From NCBI GenBank assembly GCA_030040865.1, contig JASHSX010000031.1, forward strand, positions 1-10,911: a stretch of DNA of 10,911 nt, written 5' to 3'. The position numbers and the translations under genes are program-made. Position 1 is the first letter of the stretch, and each line of letters opens with the position of its first letter. Of this stretch, positions 1 through 6,721 are shown one piece after another. This stretch comes from Thermoplasmata archaeon (GTDB lineage: Archaea; Thermoplasmatota; Thermoplasmata; Lutacidiplasmatales; UBA184). Under the pieces are notes generated by a model. That model was not told where the DNA came from, made no database searches, and saw nothing but the letters and a program-made list of their open reading frames with translations.

Positions 1-2
1 CG

Positions 3-2336
3 GCGACGTTCACCGTCTCGACCCCCGCGATCACCGTCAGCCCCGCCCGCGGACCGGTCGGTGCGACGTTCTCGGTCTCGGGGTCCGGCTTCACTCCCAG
101 TGGATCCGCGACCGTCAGCTTTGATGGGGTCCTCGAAACTCCCACCGGCTGCACGGTGGGCTCCTTCAGCGGCACGACCATCACGACCAACGATGACGGC
201 GCGTTCGCCTGTTCGTTCACTGTCCCGAGTGTCGCCGCTGGCGCGTACGACGTCGTAGGGAACGACGTGGCGACGAGCGGATCCGCGCCGGCGCGCACCT
301 TCACCGTCACCACCCCCGCGATTACGGTGTCTCCCGGCCAGGGACCGACCGGTGCTACGGTCACCGTCTCCGGCACGGGCTTTTCCGTCTCGACGGCCGT
401 CGCCTCCCTCGTCTTCGACGGGATCCCCATCACCGGCTGCTCGAGCGGTTCGCTGTCGAGCGACGCTACCGGAGCCTTCTCGTGCACGTTCTCCGTCCCC
501 TCGGGCACCTCGGGATCGACCGTCACGGCCACGGATGTCGGCGGTCGCACGGCCTCGGGGACGTTCACCGTCACGGTTCCGGCGATCGTCGTTTCGCCCG
601 GCCAGGGACCCATCGGCGCGAGCGTAACGGTGAGCGGGACCGGTTTCTCGGTCAGCAGCGCGCTCGCCAGCCTCGTCTTCGACGGGGTCACCATCTCGAG
701 TTGTACCTCCGGATCGATGACGACCAGCGCCTCGGGGGCGTTCTCCTGCACGATCGCCGTTCCCTCGGGAACCAGCGGCACGACCGTGACGGCCAACGAC
801 GTCGGTGGTACGAGCGCGGGCGGGAGTTTCTCGGTCACGAGCCCCGTCATCACGGTCTCGCCCGGCCAGGGACCCAAGGGCTCGTCGGTCACGATCACCG
901 GAACCGGATTCTCTGTCGCCACTCCGCTCGCGTCGCTCGTCTTTGATGGGGCGGCCATTTCGAGCTGTGCGGCGGGCTCGCTCACCACGGACGGCACGGG
1001 GGACTTCTCGTGCTCGTTCGACGTGCCGGGCGGGCTGAGCGGCACCTCGGTGATCGCCACCGACGCGGGCGGACAGTCGGCGACCGGTTCGTTCACGGTA
1101 ACGACGCCGGGGATCGCCCTGTCGATCGGCCAAGGTCCGAGCGGCGCCTCCGTGAGCGTCTCGGGCACGGGGTTCACGCCGGGACGCTCGATCTCGGTCG
1201 CGATCGGCTCTGGCGCCTCGGTGAGCGGCTGCTCGGCGACGGTCTCCGCGACGGGCACATTCTCCTGCTCCGTGACTATCTCCTCCAGCACTCCCGGGAC
1301 GTACTCCGTGACCGCGACGGGCTCCGACGGTACCTTCGACGGCGCCAGCGCGAAATTCACGGTCACGACGCCGACGATCTCCGTGGGGCCCGGGCAGGGT
1401 CCGAGCGGGGTGTCGGTCAAGGTCTCGGGCACCGGGTTCACGCCGGGCACGGTCGTCTCCGCATCGATCGGTTCGGGGGCGACGGTCACGAGCTGTGGGG
1501 CCACCGTGAACGGAACCGGCGGGTTCTCCTGCTCGGTCACGATCACCTCCACGTCGCCCAACTCGTACACGCTGACGCTCACCGGCGCTGACGGTGCCCT
1601 CGACAGCGCGACAGCGACGTTCGGGATCACCGCGCCCGCGATCACGACCACGCCCAATTCGGCCGGCTCGGGCGGAACCTACACGGTCGGTGGGTCCGGC
1701 TTCTCCGTAGGGTCGGCGGTGACCGTCTCCTTCAACTCCGTCGCCCAGACGCCCACGTCGTGCACCGTCGGGACCTACAGCGGCTCGACGATCACGACCA
1801 ACGCTCAGGGGGCCTTCGACTGCGCGTTCGCGGTACCGAACGTCGGGGCCGGATCGTACAACGTCGTGGCCTCGGACGTCGCCACCGGCACTTCGGCGTC
1901 GTCCCCGACCGTCTTCACGGTCACGAGCAGCTCGAGCACCCCGTTCCCGTGGTGGATCGTGGTCCTCGTGATCGTGGTCCTTCTCGTGGTCATCGTCGCC
2001 GTGCTCCTGCTCCGCCGCGGCCGCCTCGCCCGAGCCGGCCCCTCCAGCGTGCAGCCCTGGCAGGCCACCGCCCCGCCGGCCGGTGCCGGCGCGTCGATGT
2101 CCGAGGCGGCCACGGCCGCCCCGGCCGCGGTTCCGGCCGTGCCCGAGTACCTGGAAACCACCGAGGATGCCACGCCGACGGGCGCCGCACCCCCGCCGGG
2201 CGCCGGTGAGGGAGAGCCCGACATCGACTCCCTGATGGCGGAGCTCGACAAGATCAGCGGCGAGATACTGAAGAAAGCCGCCAAGAAGGACGAGAAACCG
2301 GCCGAAGACGAGTCCCCGGCCGAACCCCCGAGCTAG
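3..2336 (+). CDS. Surface protein with seven IPT/TIG-like Ig repeats, C-terminal membrane anchor and cytosolic tail (5' partial)
   Basis: The frame is open from the first complete codon at 3 to TAG at 2334-2336, so the N terminus and any signal peptide lie outside the window. The visible 777 residues are seven tandem Ig-like domains, each opening with a motif like VSPGQGP and then a GTGF-type turn, as in IPT/TIG cell-surface domains. Every domain has one Cys pair. After the last repeat comes a 21-residue hydrophobic segment (W650-L670, bases 1950-2012), then Arg-Arg, then a Pro/Ala-rich tail of about 107 residues. The tail ends in a charged, probably helical stretch (about 740-764) and an acidic Pro-rich end. 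Family knowledge suggests an extracellular stalk or adhesive array anchored in the membrane; the ligand is unknown. An internal ATG at 156 lies inside repeat 1 and is not the true start. Coding and architecture are clear; function is inferred. Confidence 0.93.
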   Translation, partial: ATFTVSTPAITVSPARGPVGATFSVSGSGFTPSGSATVSFDGVLETPTGCTVGSFSGTTITTNDDGAFACSFTVPSVAAGAYDVVGNDVATSGSAPARTFTVTTPAITVSPGQGPTGATVTVSGTGFSVSTAVASLVFDGIPITGCSSGSLSSDATGAFSCTFSVPSGTSGSTVTATDVGGRTASGTFTVTVPAIVVSPGQGPIGASVTVSGTGFSVSSALASLVFDGVTISSCTSGSMTTSASGAFSCTIAVPSGTSGTTVTANDVGGTSAGGSFSVTSPVITVSPGQGPKGSSVTITGTGFSVATPLASLVFDGAAISSCAAGSLTTDGTGDFSCSFDVPGGLSGTSVIATDAGGQSATGSFTVTTPGIALSIGQGPSGASVSVSGTGFTPGRSISVAIGSGASVSGCSATVSATGTFSCSVTISSSTPGTYSVTATGSDGTFDGASAKFTVTTPTISVGPGQGPSGVSVKVSGTGFTPGTVVSASIGSGATVTSCGATVNGTGGFSCSVTITSTSPNSYTLTLTGADGALDSATATFGITAPAITTTPNSAGSGGTYTVGGSGFSVGSAVTVSFNSVAQTPTSCTVGTYSGSTITTNAQGAFDCAFAVPNVGAGSYNVVASDVATGTSASSPTVFTVTSSSSTPFPWWIVVLVIVVLLVVIVAVLLLRRGRLARAGPSSVQPWQATAPPAGAGASMSEAATAAPAAVPAVPEYLETTEDATPTGAAPPPGAGEGEPDIDSLMAELDKISGEILKKAAKKDEKPAEDESPAEPPS
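27..317 (+). repeat. Ig-like repeat 1, type A (97 codons)
   Basis: First complete repeat of the surface protein, beginning AITVSPARGP and ending at the Pro before the next unit. It is 97 codons long with 19 residues between its two Cys. In length, Cys spacing and the SGTTITTN / YDVVGNDVAT segments it matches repeat 7, not its neighbours. Confidence 0.88.
318..1109 (+). repeat. Ig-like repeats 2-4, type B, three tandem units of exactly 264 bp
   Basis: Units start at 318, 582 and 846, each exactly 88 codons. Each has an (A/V)I(T/V)VSPGQGP opening, the GTGFSV turn, an ASLVFDG strand and two Cys separated by 14 residues. Nucleotide identity is also high: the 19 bases tcgcccggccagggaccca recur in units 3 and 4. 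This indicates fairly recent tandem duplication or ongoing homogenisation. Confidence 0.92.
1110..1637 (+). repeat. Ig-like repeats 5-6, type C, two tandem units of exactly 264 bp
   Basis: Units start at 1110 and 1374, each 88 codons. They share the GTGFTPG turn, an IGSGA strand and only 11 residues between the two Cys, which distinguishes them from type B. The total length matches type B even though the Cys loop is shorter, because the C-terminal half is longer. Confidence 0.92.
1638..1928 (+). repeat. Ig-like repeat 7, type A, membrane-proximal (97 codons)
   Basis: The last repeat starts AITTTPNSAG and ends just before a Ser-rich spacer and the membrane helix. It has 97 codons and 19 residues between its Cys, identical to repeat 1. 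It shares the SGSTITTN and YNVVASDVAT segments with repeat 1, so the two ends of the visible array belong to one type. Confidence 0.88.
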
Positions 2337-2385
2337 GCCGAGCCTCGGGTTCCGGGCCTGCCACGTGCCGGGCCGGCCGCTGAGC

Positions 2386-2787
2386 CTATCCGACGGGGCT
2401 CGGACCCTTCGGTCCCGCGGCCCCCGACTCTGTACTCCGCGGGACGAGGTGGCCGTCACCGTCGACCTCGTATCCGGCAGGGACCAGCGCCCGATTGACG
2501 ATGCTCCGCAGCAAATCCCGACGCTCCGTGTCCGCAACGACACTGTCTGGCGCGAAGGTCGCCTCCAGGAAGGCGTAGACCCGATTGGCACAGAGGTCGG
2601 CCGATTGCACGGCCCGGAGCGCCTCCAGGAGACGGTAGCGGCGAGTCCCTCCCGCGAACGGGTCGTCGATCCGGGACTGCCGCAGCAGCCCCGTCAGCTC
2701 CGCCTCTGTGAGACCCTCTTCCGAATCGCTCAGGGACCGGCACACGGACTCCAGCTCGGGGTCCCCGAGGACGCGGTACAGAGGCAT
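2386..2787 (-). CDS. Small protein resembling the N-terminal domain of the TIGR02391/Ymh family
   Basis: 133 residues read from ATG (complement of 2785-2787) to TAG (complement of 2386-2388). The order of segments resembles the N-terminal region of TIGR02391/Ymh-type proteins as I recall them: an early helix (ELESVCRSLSD), GLTEAELTGLLRQ, a short DDP turn, RRYRLLEAL, then ANRVYAFLEATFAP, an RRDLLRSIVN helix, and a final GYEVDGDGHLV strand. The C-terminal catalytic-looking domain of that family is absent, so this is a stand-alone version with a short Gly/Pro-rich tail. Such domains are often found in accessory or defence-associated proteins, but no biochemical role can be read here. It is convergent with the surface-protein gene (49-base gap) and divergent from the 70-residue gene. 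Longer upstream starts would run into the divergent promoter region and low-complexity Arg/Pro sequence. The family assignment is from memory of the pattern. Confidence 0.8.
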   Translation of the reverse strand: MPLYRVLGDPELESVCRSLSDSEEGLTEAELTGLLRQSRIDDPFAGGTRRYRLLEALRAVQSADLCANRVYAFLEATFAPDSVVADTERRDLLRSIVNRALVPAGYEVDGDGHLVPRSTESGAAGPKGPSPVG

Positions 2788-2920
2788 GCGACCGGACCGT
2801 AGGCGACCGCGCCTGTCGTTAGGACGTCTTCGGGCGGGTCGCTCTGGGGACGTCCGACCGGTTCCCCGCCCACGGCGAACAGTTGGCCAGCTCGCGGCGA
2901 GGAGACCCCTCGTTCCGATC

Positions 2921-2937
2921 GAAGTGAAGGTTTTTGG
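2921..2937 (+). promoter_or_regulatory. Probable archaeal BRE/TATA-like promoter for the 70-residue gene
   Basis: A purine-rich gaagtgaagg followed by tttttgg is the only AT-rich patch in a GC-rich divergent region. Its centre is about 34 bases upstream of the ATG at 2968, which would give a very short leader or leaderless transcript. The match to a canonical TATA box is imperfect. Confidence 0.45.
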
Positions 2938-2967
2938 ACACCTTCCACCGGACCGATCCGGGTAGGT

Positions 2968-3180
2968 ATGACCGAAGATCCATCCAAGCCCCGGTTCCGT
3001 GAGCACCTTCGAGAGATCCGCGGTGCGCTCGGCGGGATCGGCAAGGACGTCGAGCTCGACGTGACGCATGCGCCGACCGTGGTCAAGGAAGGGACGCAGA
3101 ACGCGCTCGCCCGAGCGGCGGGTATCCGCCGCGGTCCCCTGCACGAATGGGGCGACCCGGAAGCGGCGGAGTCCCGGTAG
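2968..3180 (+). CDS. Unrecognised small basic/charged protein (70 aa)
   Basis: ATG at 2968 to TAG at 3178-3180. It is preceded by gggtaggt, which could serve as a weak ribosome binding site, and by a TATA-like patch at the expected distance. The protein is soluble and charged. It has an N-terminal amphipathic helix (RFREHLREIRGALGG), a short DVELDVTHAPTVV strand-like part, a second helix (KEGTQNALARAAGI), and an RRGPLHEWGDPE end. There is no signal peptide, membrane segment or Cys. I do not recognise the family. The two-helix layout and conserved-looking THAP and HEW elements make it look like a real, constrained protein rather than a chance ORF. It may be co-transcribed with the glycosylase-like gene 77 bases downstream. 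Confidence 0.75.
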   Translation: MTEDPSKPRFREHLREIRGALGGIGKDVELDVTHAPTVVKEGTQNALARAAGIRRGPLHEWGDPEAAESR

Positions 3181-3257
3181 GTCGGCGGTAGAGACGCGGG
3201 CCCTTCCGCGTCCTCCGGCTCCTCGTCCGCTTCGGTCGACCGGTACGATAAATCGCC

Positions 3258-4595
3258 GTGGTCGGTCCCCGGCCCACGAAGCCGCGAAACAGCTCCCCCG
3301 AACGGACGACCGCGGCGATCGCCCGACGGCTCTTCCTGACCAAGCAACGTCTCCTCGGTCCGCTCCCCCAGCGCGCGACCCGCGAGGCGCTCCGGTCGAT
3401 TCCGCGAGACCTCGGCTACGTCCAATGGGATCCCGTGAGCGTCGTGGCTCCCGGGCATGTGCTCACCTTGTGGAGCCGGGTGGGAAACTACCGTCGGTCC
3501 GACCTCGATGCGTTGCTCTTCGAGGAGCGGCGATTGTTCCGGTACTGCGCCCACGCCGACTCGATCGTCTCCGCAGAAGATCTCCCGATGTTCCGCTCCT
3601 ACATGGCCCGCTATCCGGAGTCGCTCTCGAGCTCGTGGGGGAGTTGGAGAGCTCAGGCCCGGCGGTGGATCCCCCGGCACACCGACCTTCGCCGCAGGGT
3701 CCTGCGGGAGCTGCGGAACGGACCCCTCTCGCTGAACGAGTTCCGAGACCATGCCCGCACGACCCGATCCCCGGGGGGCTGGGGCTCGGGAAGCGATGTG
3801 TCGGCGATGCTCTTCCATCTCTGGATGAGCGGAGAGGTCCTCCCCGTGGGCCGGGACGGGAGCCAGAACGTCTGGGGTCTCGCCGGTCCCTGGCTTTCGA
3901 GTTCGGCGGCCGCGGGGACGATGACGGCCCTCGAAGCGGAGCGCCGCGCGGCCGAACGCGCGATCCGAGCCCTCGGGTACGCCTCGCGCAAGGAGATCCA
4001 GTTCTACTTCGTCCGAGGGATGTACCGGGAGCTCGACCGGGTCCTTGACGACCTCCTTCGCGAGTCGGTGATCCGACCGATCGAGATCGAGGGTCTGCCC
4101 GTGCGGTTGACCCGGTACATCCACCGCGACGATCTCGGACTCCTCGAGTCGCTGGGCGACGAGACGGACGAGCCTCGTACCTCGCTGATCTCACCGTTCG
4201 ACAGCCTGATCTGCATCCGGGATCGCGTGCGGGACCTCTTTGGATTCCGGTACGCCCTCGAGATGTACGTCCCTCAATCCAAGCGGAGGTTCGGCTACTA
4301 TGTCCTGCCGATCCTGCACGGGGATCGGCTCGTCGGTCGGATCGACCCGAAACTCGACCGCGAAACGTCGACGCTCGGGATCCGATCCGTGCACGCCGAA
4401 CCGGGAGCTCCCACCGGCGCAGAGGTATCCTCCTCGATCGCCGGATCGATCGAACGGCTGGCGGAATTCCTCGGCGCGGAACGGATCGTGTATCCGCGCC
4501 ACGTGCCTTCGGCGTGGAAGCGATCGCTTCGGTACGCGGAGTCCCCGCACGAACCGGGGCGAGGGCGCGCGCTGACCGGTCGAACGGAAGTATAA
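3258..4595 (+). CDS. Winged-helix HTH_42 protein, YcaQ/AlkZ-AlkX DNA glycosylase family
   Basis: 445 residues from GTG at 3258 to TAA at 4593-4595. An in-frame TAA at 3249-3251 and the absence of another ATG, GTG or TTG near the N terminus fix this start. Family signatures are clear: LGYVQWDPV near residue 52, the SPFDSL...RDR motif, the YVPQSKRRFGYYVLPILHGD segment and GRIDPK. Family knowledge: this superfamily (PF06224) holds bacterial glycosylases that excise bulky or crosslinked alkylated bases. Its catalytic motif is QxQ in AlkZ and QxD in the YcaQ/AlkX branch. Here the motif reads Q56-W57-D58, placing the protein with the QxD branch and suggesting an active enzyme in DNA alkylation or crosslink repair (inference). 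The first 20 or so residues are basic and Pro-rich. It sits downstream of the 70-residue gene, and the next promoter overlaps its stop codon. Confidence 0.93.
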   Translation: MVGPRPTKPRNSSPERTTAAIARRLFLTKQRLLGPLPQRATREALRSIPRDLGYVQWDPVSVVAPGHVLTLWSRVGNYRRSDLDALLFEERRLFRYCAHADSIVSAEDLPMFRSYMARYPESLSSSWGSWRAQARRWIPRHTDLRRRVLRELRNGPLSLNEFRDHARTTRSPGGWGSGSDVSAMLFHLWMSGEVLPVGRDGSQNVWGLAGPWLSSSAAAGTMTALEAERRAAERAIRALGYASRKEIQFYFVRGMYRELDRVLDDLLRESVIRPIEIEGLPVRLTRYIHRDDLGLLESLGDETDEPRTSLISPFDSLICIRDRVRDLFGFRYALEMYVPQSKRRFGYYVLPILHGDRLVGRIDPKLDRETSTLGIRSVHAEPGAPTGAEVSSSIAGSIERLAEFLGAERIVYPRHVPSAWKRSLRYAESPHEPGRGRALTGRTEV

Positions 4596-4596
4596 T
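4588..4596 (+). promoter_or_regulatory. TATA box for the zinc-ribbon gene, overlapping the upstream stop codon
   Basis: aagtataat is a good archaeal TATA box. Its centre is 30 bases before the GTG at 4622, the spacing expected for a leaderless transcript. Its last bases coincide with the TAA (4593-4595) that ends the glycosylase-like gene. Confidence 0.65.
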
Positions 4597-4621
4597 CCTC
4601 GGGCGTTCGTCGGGGGATTCC

Positions 4622-4768
4622 GTGGACTACCCGGCAGTGCGGACCCCGCACGGATTCGCTTGTCCCACCTGCGGCGCCCTGGGCGTCAACGGGCACCCCC
4701 CGAGCGGAACGCTGACGAACGTCCGGATCCGGTGCACCTGCGGCACGACCTACGTGGTCACGTCGTAG
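4622..4768 (+). CDS. Small zinc-ribbon protein (48 aa), probably leaderless
   Basis: GTG at 4622 to TAG at 4766-4768. The protein starts VDYPAVRTPHGF and carries a CPTC knuckle, then about 22 residues on a CTC pair (IRCTCGTTYVV), i.e. CxxC...CxC. This is a plausible four-Cys zinc ribbon built on two short beta hairpins. An open frame extends upstream to an ATG at 4514, but that part lies inside the glycosylase gene and reads as Arg/Ala-rich shadow sequence. The TATA box at 4588-4596 points to 4622 as both transcription and translation start. Small zinc ribbons of this size often bind nucleic acid or larger partners; nothing here identifies the target. Its 3' end overlaps the convergent acetyltransferase gene by 11 bases. 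Confidence 0.78.
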   Translation: MDYPAVRTPHGFACPTCGALGVNGHPPSGTLTNVRIRCTCGTTYVVTS

Positions 4769-5300
4769 GCCCTTCGGCGACGAGGACCATCGCGACTACC
4801 GTCTCCCCTTCGGTGTGACCGAGGGGGCCCGAGGTCCCGGTACGACGGAAGCCACGGCTCCGGTAGAGTCGCTCGGCGGCGGCCTGGCGGGGGTTCACGT
4901 CGAGCTGCAGCCTCTCCCCGGGGGCCATCTGACGGAACCACGCGAGGGCCGCGTCCAGAAGACGGCCGCCCACGCCCCGACGCCTCCACGCAGGGTCCGT
5001 CCACATCTCGAAGACGTGCCACTCGTCGCGGTATTTGGCCACGGCGATGAGTCCGACGAACTCGCCGGTGCTCGTTCGTGCGACGAACTTGCTCCCGTCG
5101 GCCGCGCACGCTCCCCGCTGGGTCCGATCCGTCCACTCCTGCTCGGCGAACCCTTCCTCTCGGGCGAGCGTGGACCCGAAGGCGAGGGGGTCGGACCGCA
5201 GTGCGCGAAGCCGGACGTCTCGGTACTCGGCCCACTCCCCGGTCCGAATCCGCCGGATCTCGACGGACGTCGGGTCGTTACGCACAGGGTCGGAGCTCAT
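4758..5300 (-). CDS. GNAT-family N-acetyltransferase
   Basis: 180 residues from ATG (complement of 5298-5300) to TGA (complement of 4758-4760), transferring acetyl from acetyl-CoA to an amino group on an unknown small molecule or protein. The fold order is typical. VEIRRIRTGEWAEYRDVRLRAL forms the beta1-alpha1 part, and FVGLIAVAKYRDEWHVFEMW forms the central strands. The acetyl-CoA pyrophosphate loop is R106-R-R-G109-V-G111-G, followed by an LLDAAL helix. LQLDVNPRQAAAERLYRSRGF (131-151) is the Asn-containing strand-helix of motif B. The length is normal for a single-domain GNAT. A possible start further upstream (TTG near 5405) would add a Pro/Arg/Ser-rich extension and is unlikely. It is divergent from the MFS transporter, a pairing often seen for resistance or detoxification genes, though the link is inference. 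Confidence 0.93.
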   Translation of the reverse strand: MSSDPVRNDPTSVEIRRIRTGEWAEYRDVRLRALRSDPLAFGSTLAREEGFAEQEWTDRTQRGACAADGSKFVARTSTGEFVGLIAVAKYRDEWHVFEMWTDPAWRRRGVGGRLLDAALAWFRQMAPGERLQLDVNPRQAAAERLYRSRGFRRTGTSGPLGHTEGETVVAMVLVAEGPTT

Positions 5301-5329
5301 GGGCACGTCGTGAGCGAAAGGCGAGGCCG

Positions 5330-5337
5330 ATTGTAAG
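5330..5337 (-). promoter_or_regulatory. Possible TATA-like box for the acetyltransferase gene
   Basis: On the minus strand the sequence reads cttacaat, centred about 33 bases upstream of the ATG at 5300. It is the most AT-rich patch in this part of the divergent region. The match to consensus is moderate. Confidence 0.4.
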
Positions 5338-5406
5338 TCTGAGCTCTCCGACCGAGGTCGGGGCGGACGGCCCGGAGACCGGCGGGACGCTCCGGTCGTG
5401 AGCAAG

Positions 5407-5414
5407 CTAGTTAG
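5407..5414 (+). promoter_or_regulatory. Weak TATA-like box for the MFS gene
   Basis: ctagttag lies 24-31 bases before the GTG at 5438, the right place for a leaderless transcript. It resembles the consensus only loosely. gagaagg at 5428-5434 could also act as a poor ribosome binding site. Confidence 0.3.
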
Positions 5415-5437
5415 CGCGAGGTTCTTCGAGAAGGTTC

Positions 5438-6682
5438 GTGGACAAGAACGTCCGGCTTCTGGCCGTGGGGGTCGCCGTCCGCACCTTCGGGTCCGCGATG
5501 TACAACCCGTTCCTCGCCCTGTTCCTCTATTCGGTGATGCAGATCTCGTACGTCGAGATCGGGGTCATCTTCGCCGCGGTCGGGGTGGTCCAGCTGCCCT
5601 TCGGACTCGTGGGAGGGCTCTGGGCCGACCGCGTCGGGCGCCGGAGACTGATCGTCACCTCGCTGGCCACCGAGGCGGTCCTCGTCACCGGCCTCGCCTA
5701 TGCGTTCGACGTCCGGTCCCTCGTGGACGCGATCGCGTTCGCCCTCGTGGGCGGCAGCCTCTTGAACGCCACCGGGGCCGCCTTCTCGGCGTACATCGCC
5801 GACTTCTCGACCGCCTCGGAGCGGACCCGCTCGTTCACGTGGTACCGCATCACGTTCAACGCGGGGTACGCCGCCGGAGTGAGCGCGGGGGGATTCCTCG
5901 TGGAACTGTTCGGCTTCACGCGGTCGCTCCTCGTCGCCGCGAGCTTCATCGCGATCGCCACGGTGTTCGTGCTGACGCAGATCCGCCCGTCGCCGTACGA
6001 CGAGGCCCTGGCCCGGCGCGGGGCGGTCGCGCCGGACGCCCCGTCGGCCCCGGCCCCCAGTCGGAGCCTGCGGGCGAGCCTCGCGATCCTTAGTCGGGAC
6101 CGGCTCGCCCTCCTGATCGCGACCGGGTTCGCCTTGGTCTTCCTGATCGAAGGGCAATGGAGCGTGATCTTCCCGCTCTTCGTGCACACCAAGCTGGACA
6201 TCTCCTACTCCTTGCTGGGAATCGGTCTCGCGCTCAACGGGGTGATCGTCGTCGTCGGCCAGGCCCCGACGACCGAAGGGCTCATCGGGCGACGCCATAC
6301 GACGATCGCGATCCTCGGCGCCGCGCTCTACGTCGGCGCCTTCCTGATGCTCGGCGCCGCGGCGCTGTGGGTCATCGTTCCGAGCGGGATCTTCTTCGCC
6401 TCCGTCGTGGTCTTGACCTTCGGCGAGAACGTCTCCGCGATCCCGCAGACCACGCTGCCTTCGAACCTGGCGCCGACGGGCGAGATCGGCGCCTACAACG
6501 GGGCCTTCAACACGTTCTACAGCGCGGCGGGCATTTCGGCGGTATTCTTCGGGGGAGCGGTGCTGACGTACATCTCGAACCCCCTGCTCGAGTGGGCCCT
6601 GCTGTGCCTACCGGCGATCCCGGCGGTCGCGATCCTCCGCTACGCATCGAGCCGACTGGCGATCGACAAGGATCGGGCCTGA
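5438..6682 (+). CDS. Major facilitator superfamily (MFS) transporter
   Basis: 414 residues from GTG at 5438 to TGA at 6680-6682, with an in-frame TAG at 5408-5410 limiting the N terminus. Hydrophobic segments fit twelve membrane helices in two six-helix halves. The halves are joined by a cytosolic Ala/Pro-rich loop (about residues 182-220). The loop between helices 2 and 3 carries MFS motif A, GGLWADRVGRRR (59-70), and a degenerate copy (EGLIGRRHTT, 280-289) marks the second half. The ERTRSFTWYRITFNAGYAAG stretch leading into helix 5 resembles the antiporter motif of drug:proton exporters. Efflux of a small molecule is the likeliest role, but the substrate cannot be read from the sequence. 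It diverges from the acetyltransferase across 137 bases, so shared regulation is possible. It is convergent with the cyclase gene, with a gap of only 39 bases. Confidence 0.93.
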   Translation: MDKNVRLLAVGVAVRTFGSAMYNPFLALFLYSVMQISYVEIGVIFAAVGVVQLPFGLVGGLWADRVGRRRLIVTSLATEAVLVTGLAYAFDVRSLVDAIAFALVGGSLLNATGAAFSAYIADFSTASERTRSFTWYRITFNAGYAAGVSAGGFLVELFGFTRSLLVAASFIAIATVFVLTQIRPSPYDEALARRGAVAPDAPSAPAPSRSLRASLAILSRDRLALLIATGFALVFLIEGQWSVIFPLFVHTKLDISYSLLGIGLALNGVIVVVGQAPTTEGLIGRRHTTIAILGAALYVGAFLMLGAAALWVIVPSGIFFASVVVLTFGENVSAIPQTTLPSNLAPTGEIGAYNGAFNTFYSAAGISAVFFGGAVLTYISNPLLEWALLCLPAIPAVAILRYASSRLAIDKDRA

Positions 6683-6721
6683 GCCGGACCCGATCCGACG
6701 GCCTTCGGAACGTCGACCGAC

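Noticed and set aside
2337..2385. Candidate terminator between convergent genes
   Set aside because: GC-rich with short direct repeats (cgggcc), but no T-run and no convincing stem on either strand.
2386..3144. 252-codon version of the Ymh-like gene with an upstream start
   Set aside because: The extra N terminus crosses the divergent promoter and the 70-residue gene, and reads as Arg-rich non-homologous sequence. The ATG at 2787 begins just before the recognisable domain.
3245..3253. TATA-like acgataaat before the glycosylase gene
   Set aside because: It is only about 10 bases from the GTG at 3258, so transcription from it would start inside the gene, where no alternative start codon is available. 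It also contains the in-frame TAA.
2730..4124. 464-codon minus-strand open frame
   Set aside because: Antisense to the glycosylase-like gene and spanning the 70-residue gene. Its composition is low-complexity and no motif was seen.
4514..4621. N-terminal extension of the zinc-ribbon protein
   Set aside because: Lies in another frame of the glycosylase gene, and a well-placed TATA box supports the downstream GTG.
5411..6298. 295-codon minus-strand open frame opposite the MFS gene
   Set aside because: Extremely charged Arg/Glu/Asp/Gly composition typical of an antisense reading of membrane-protein codons.
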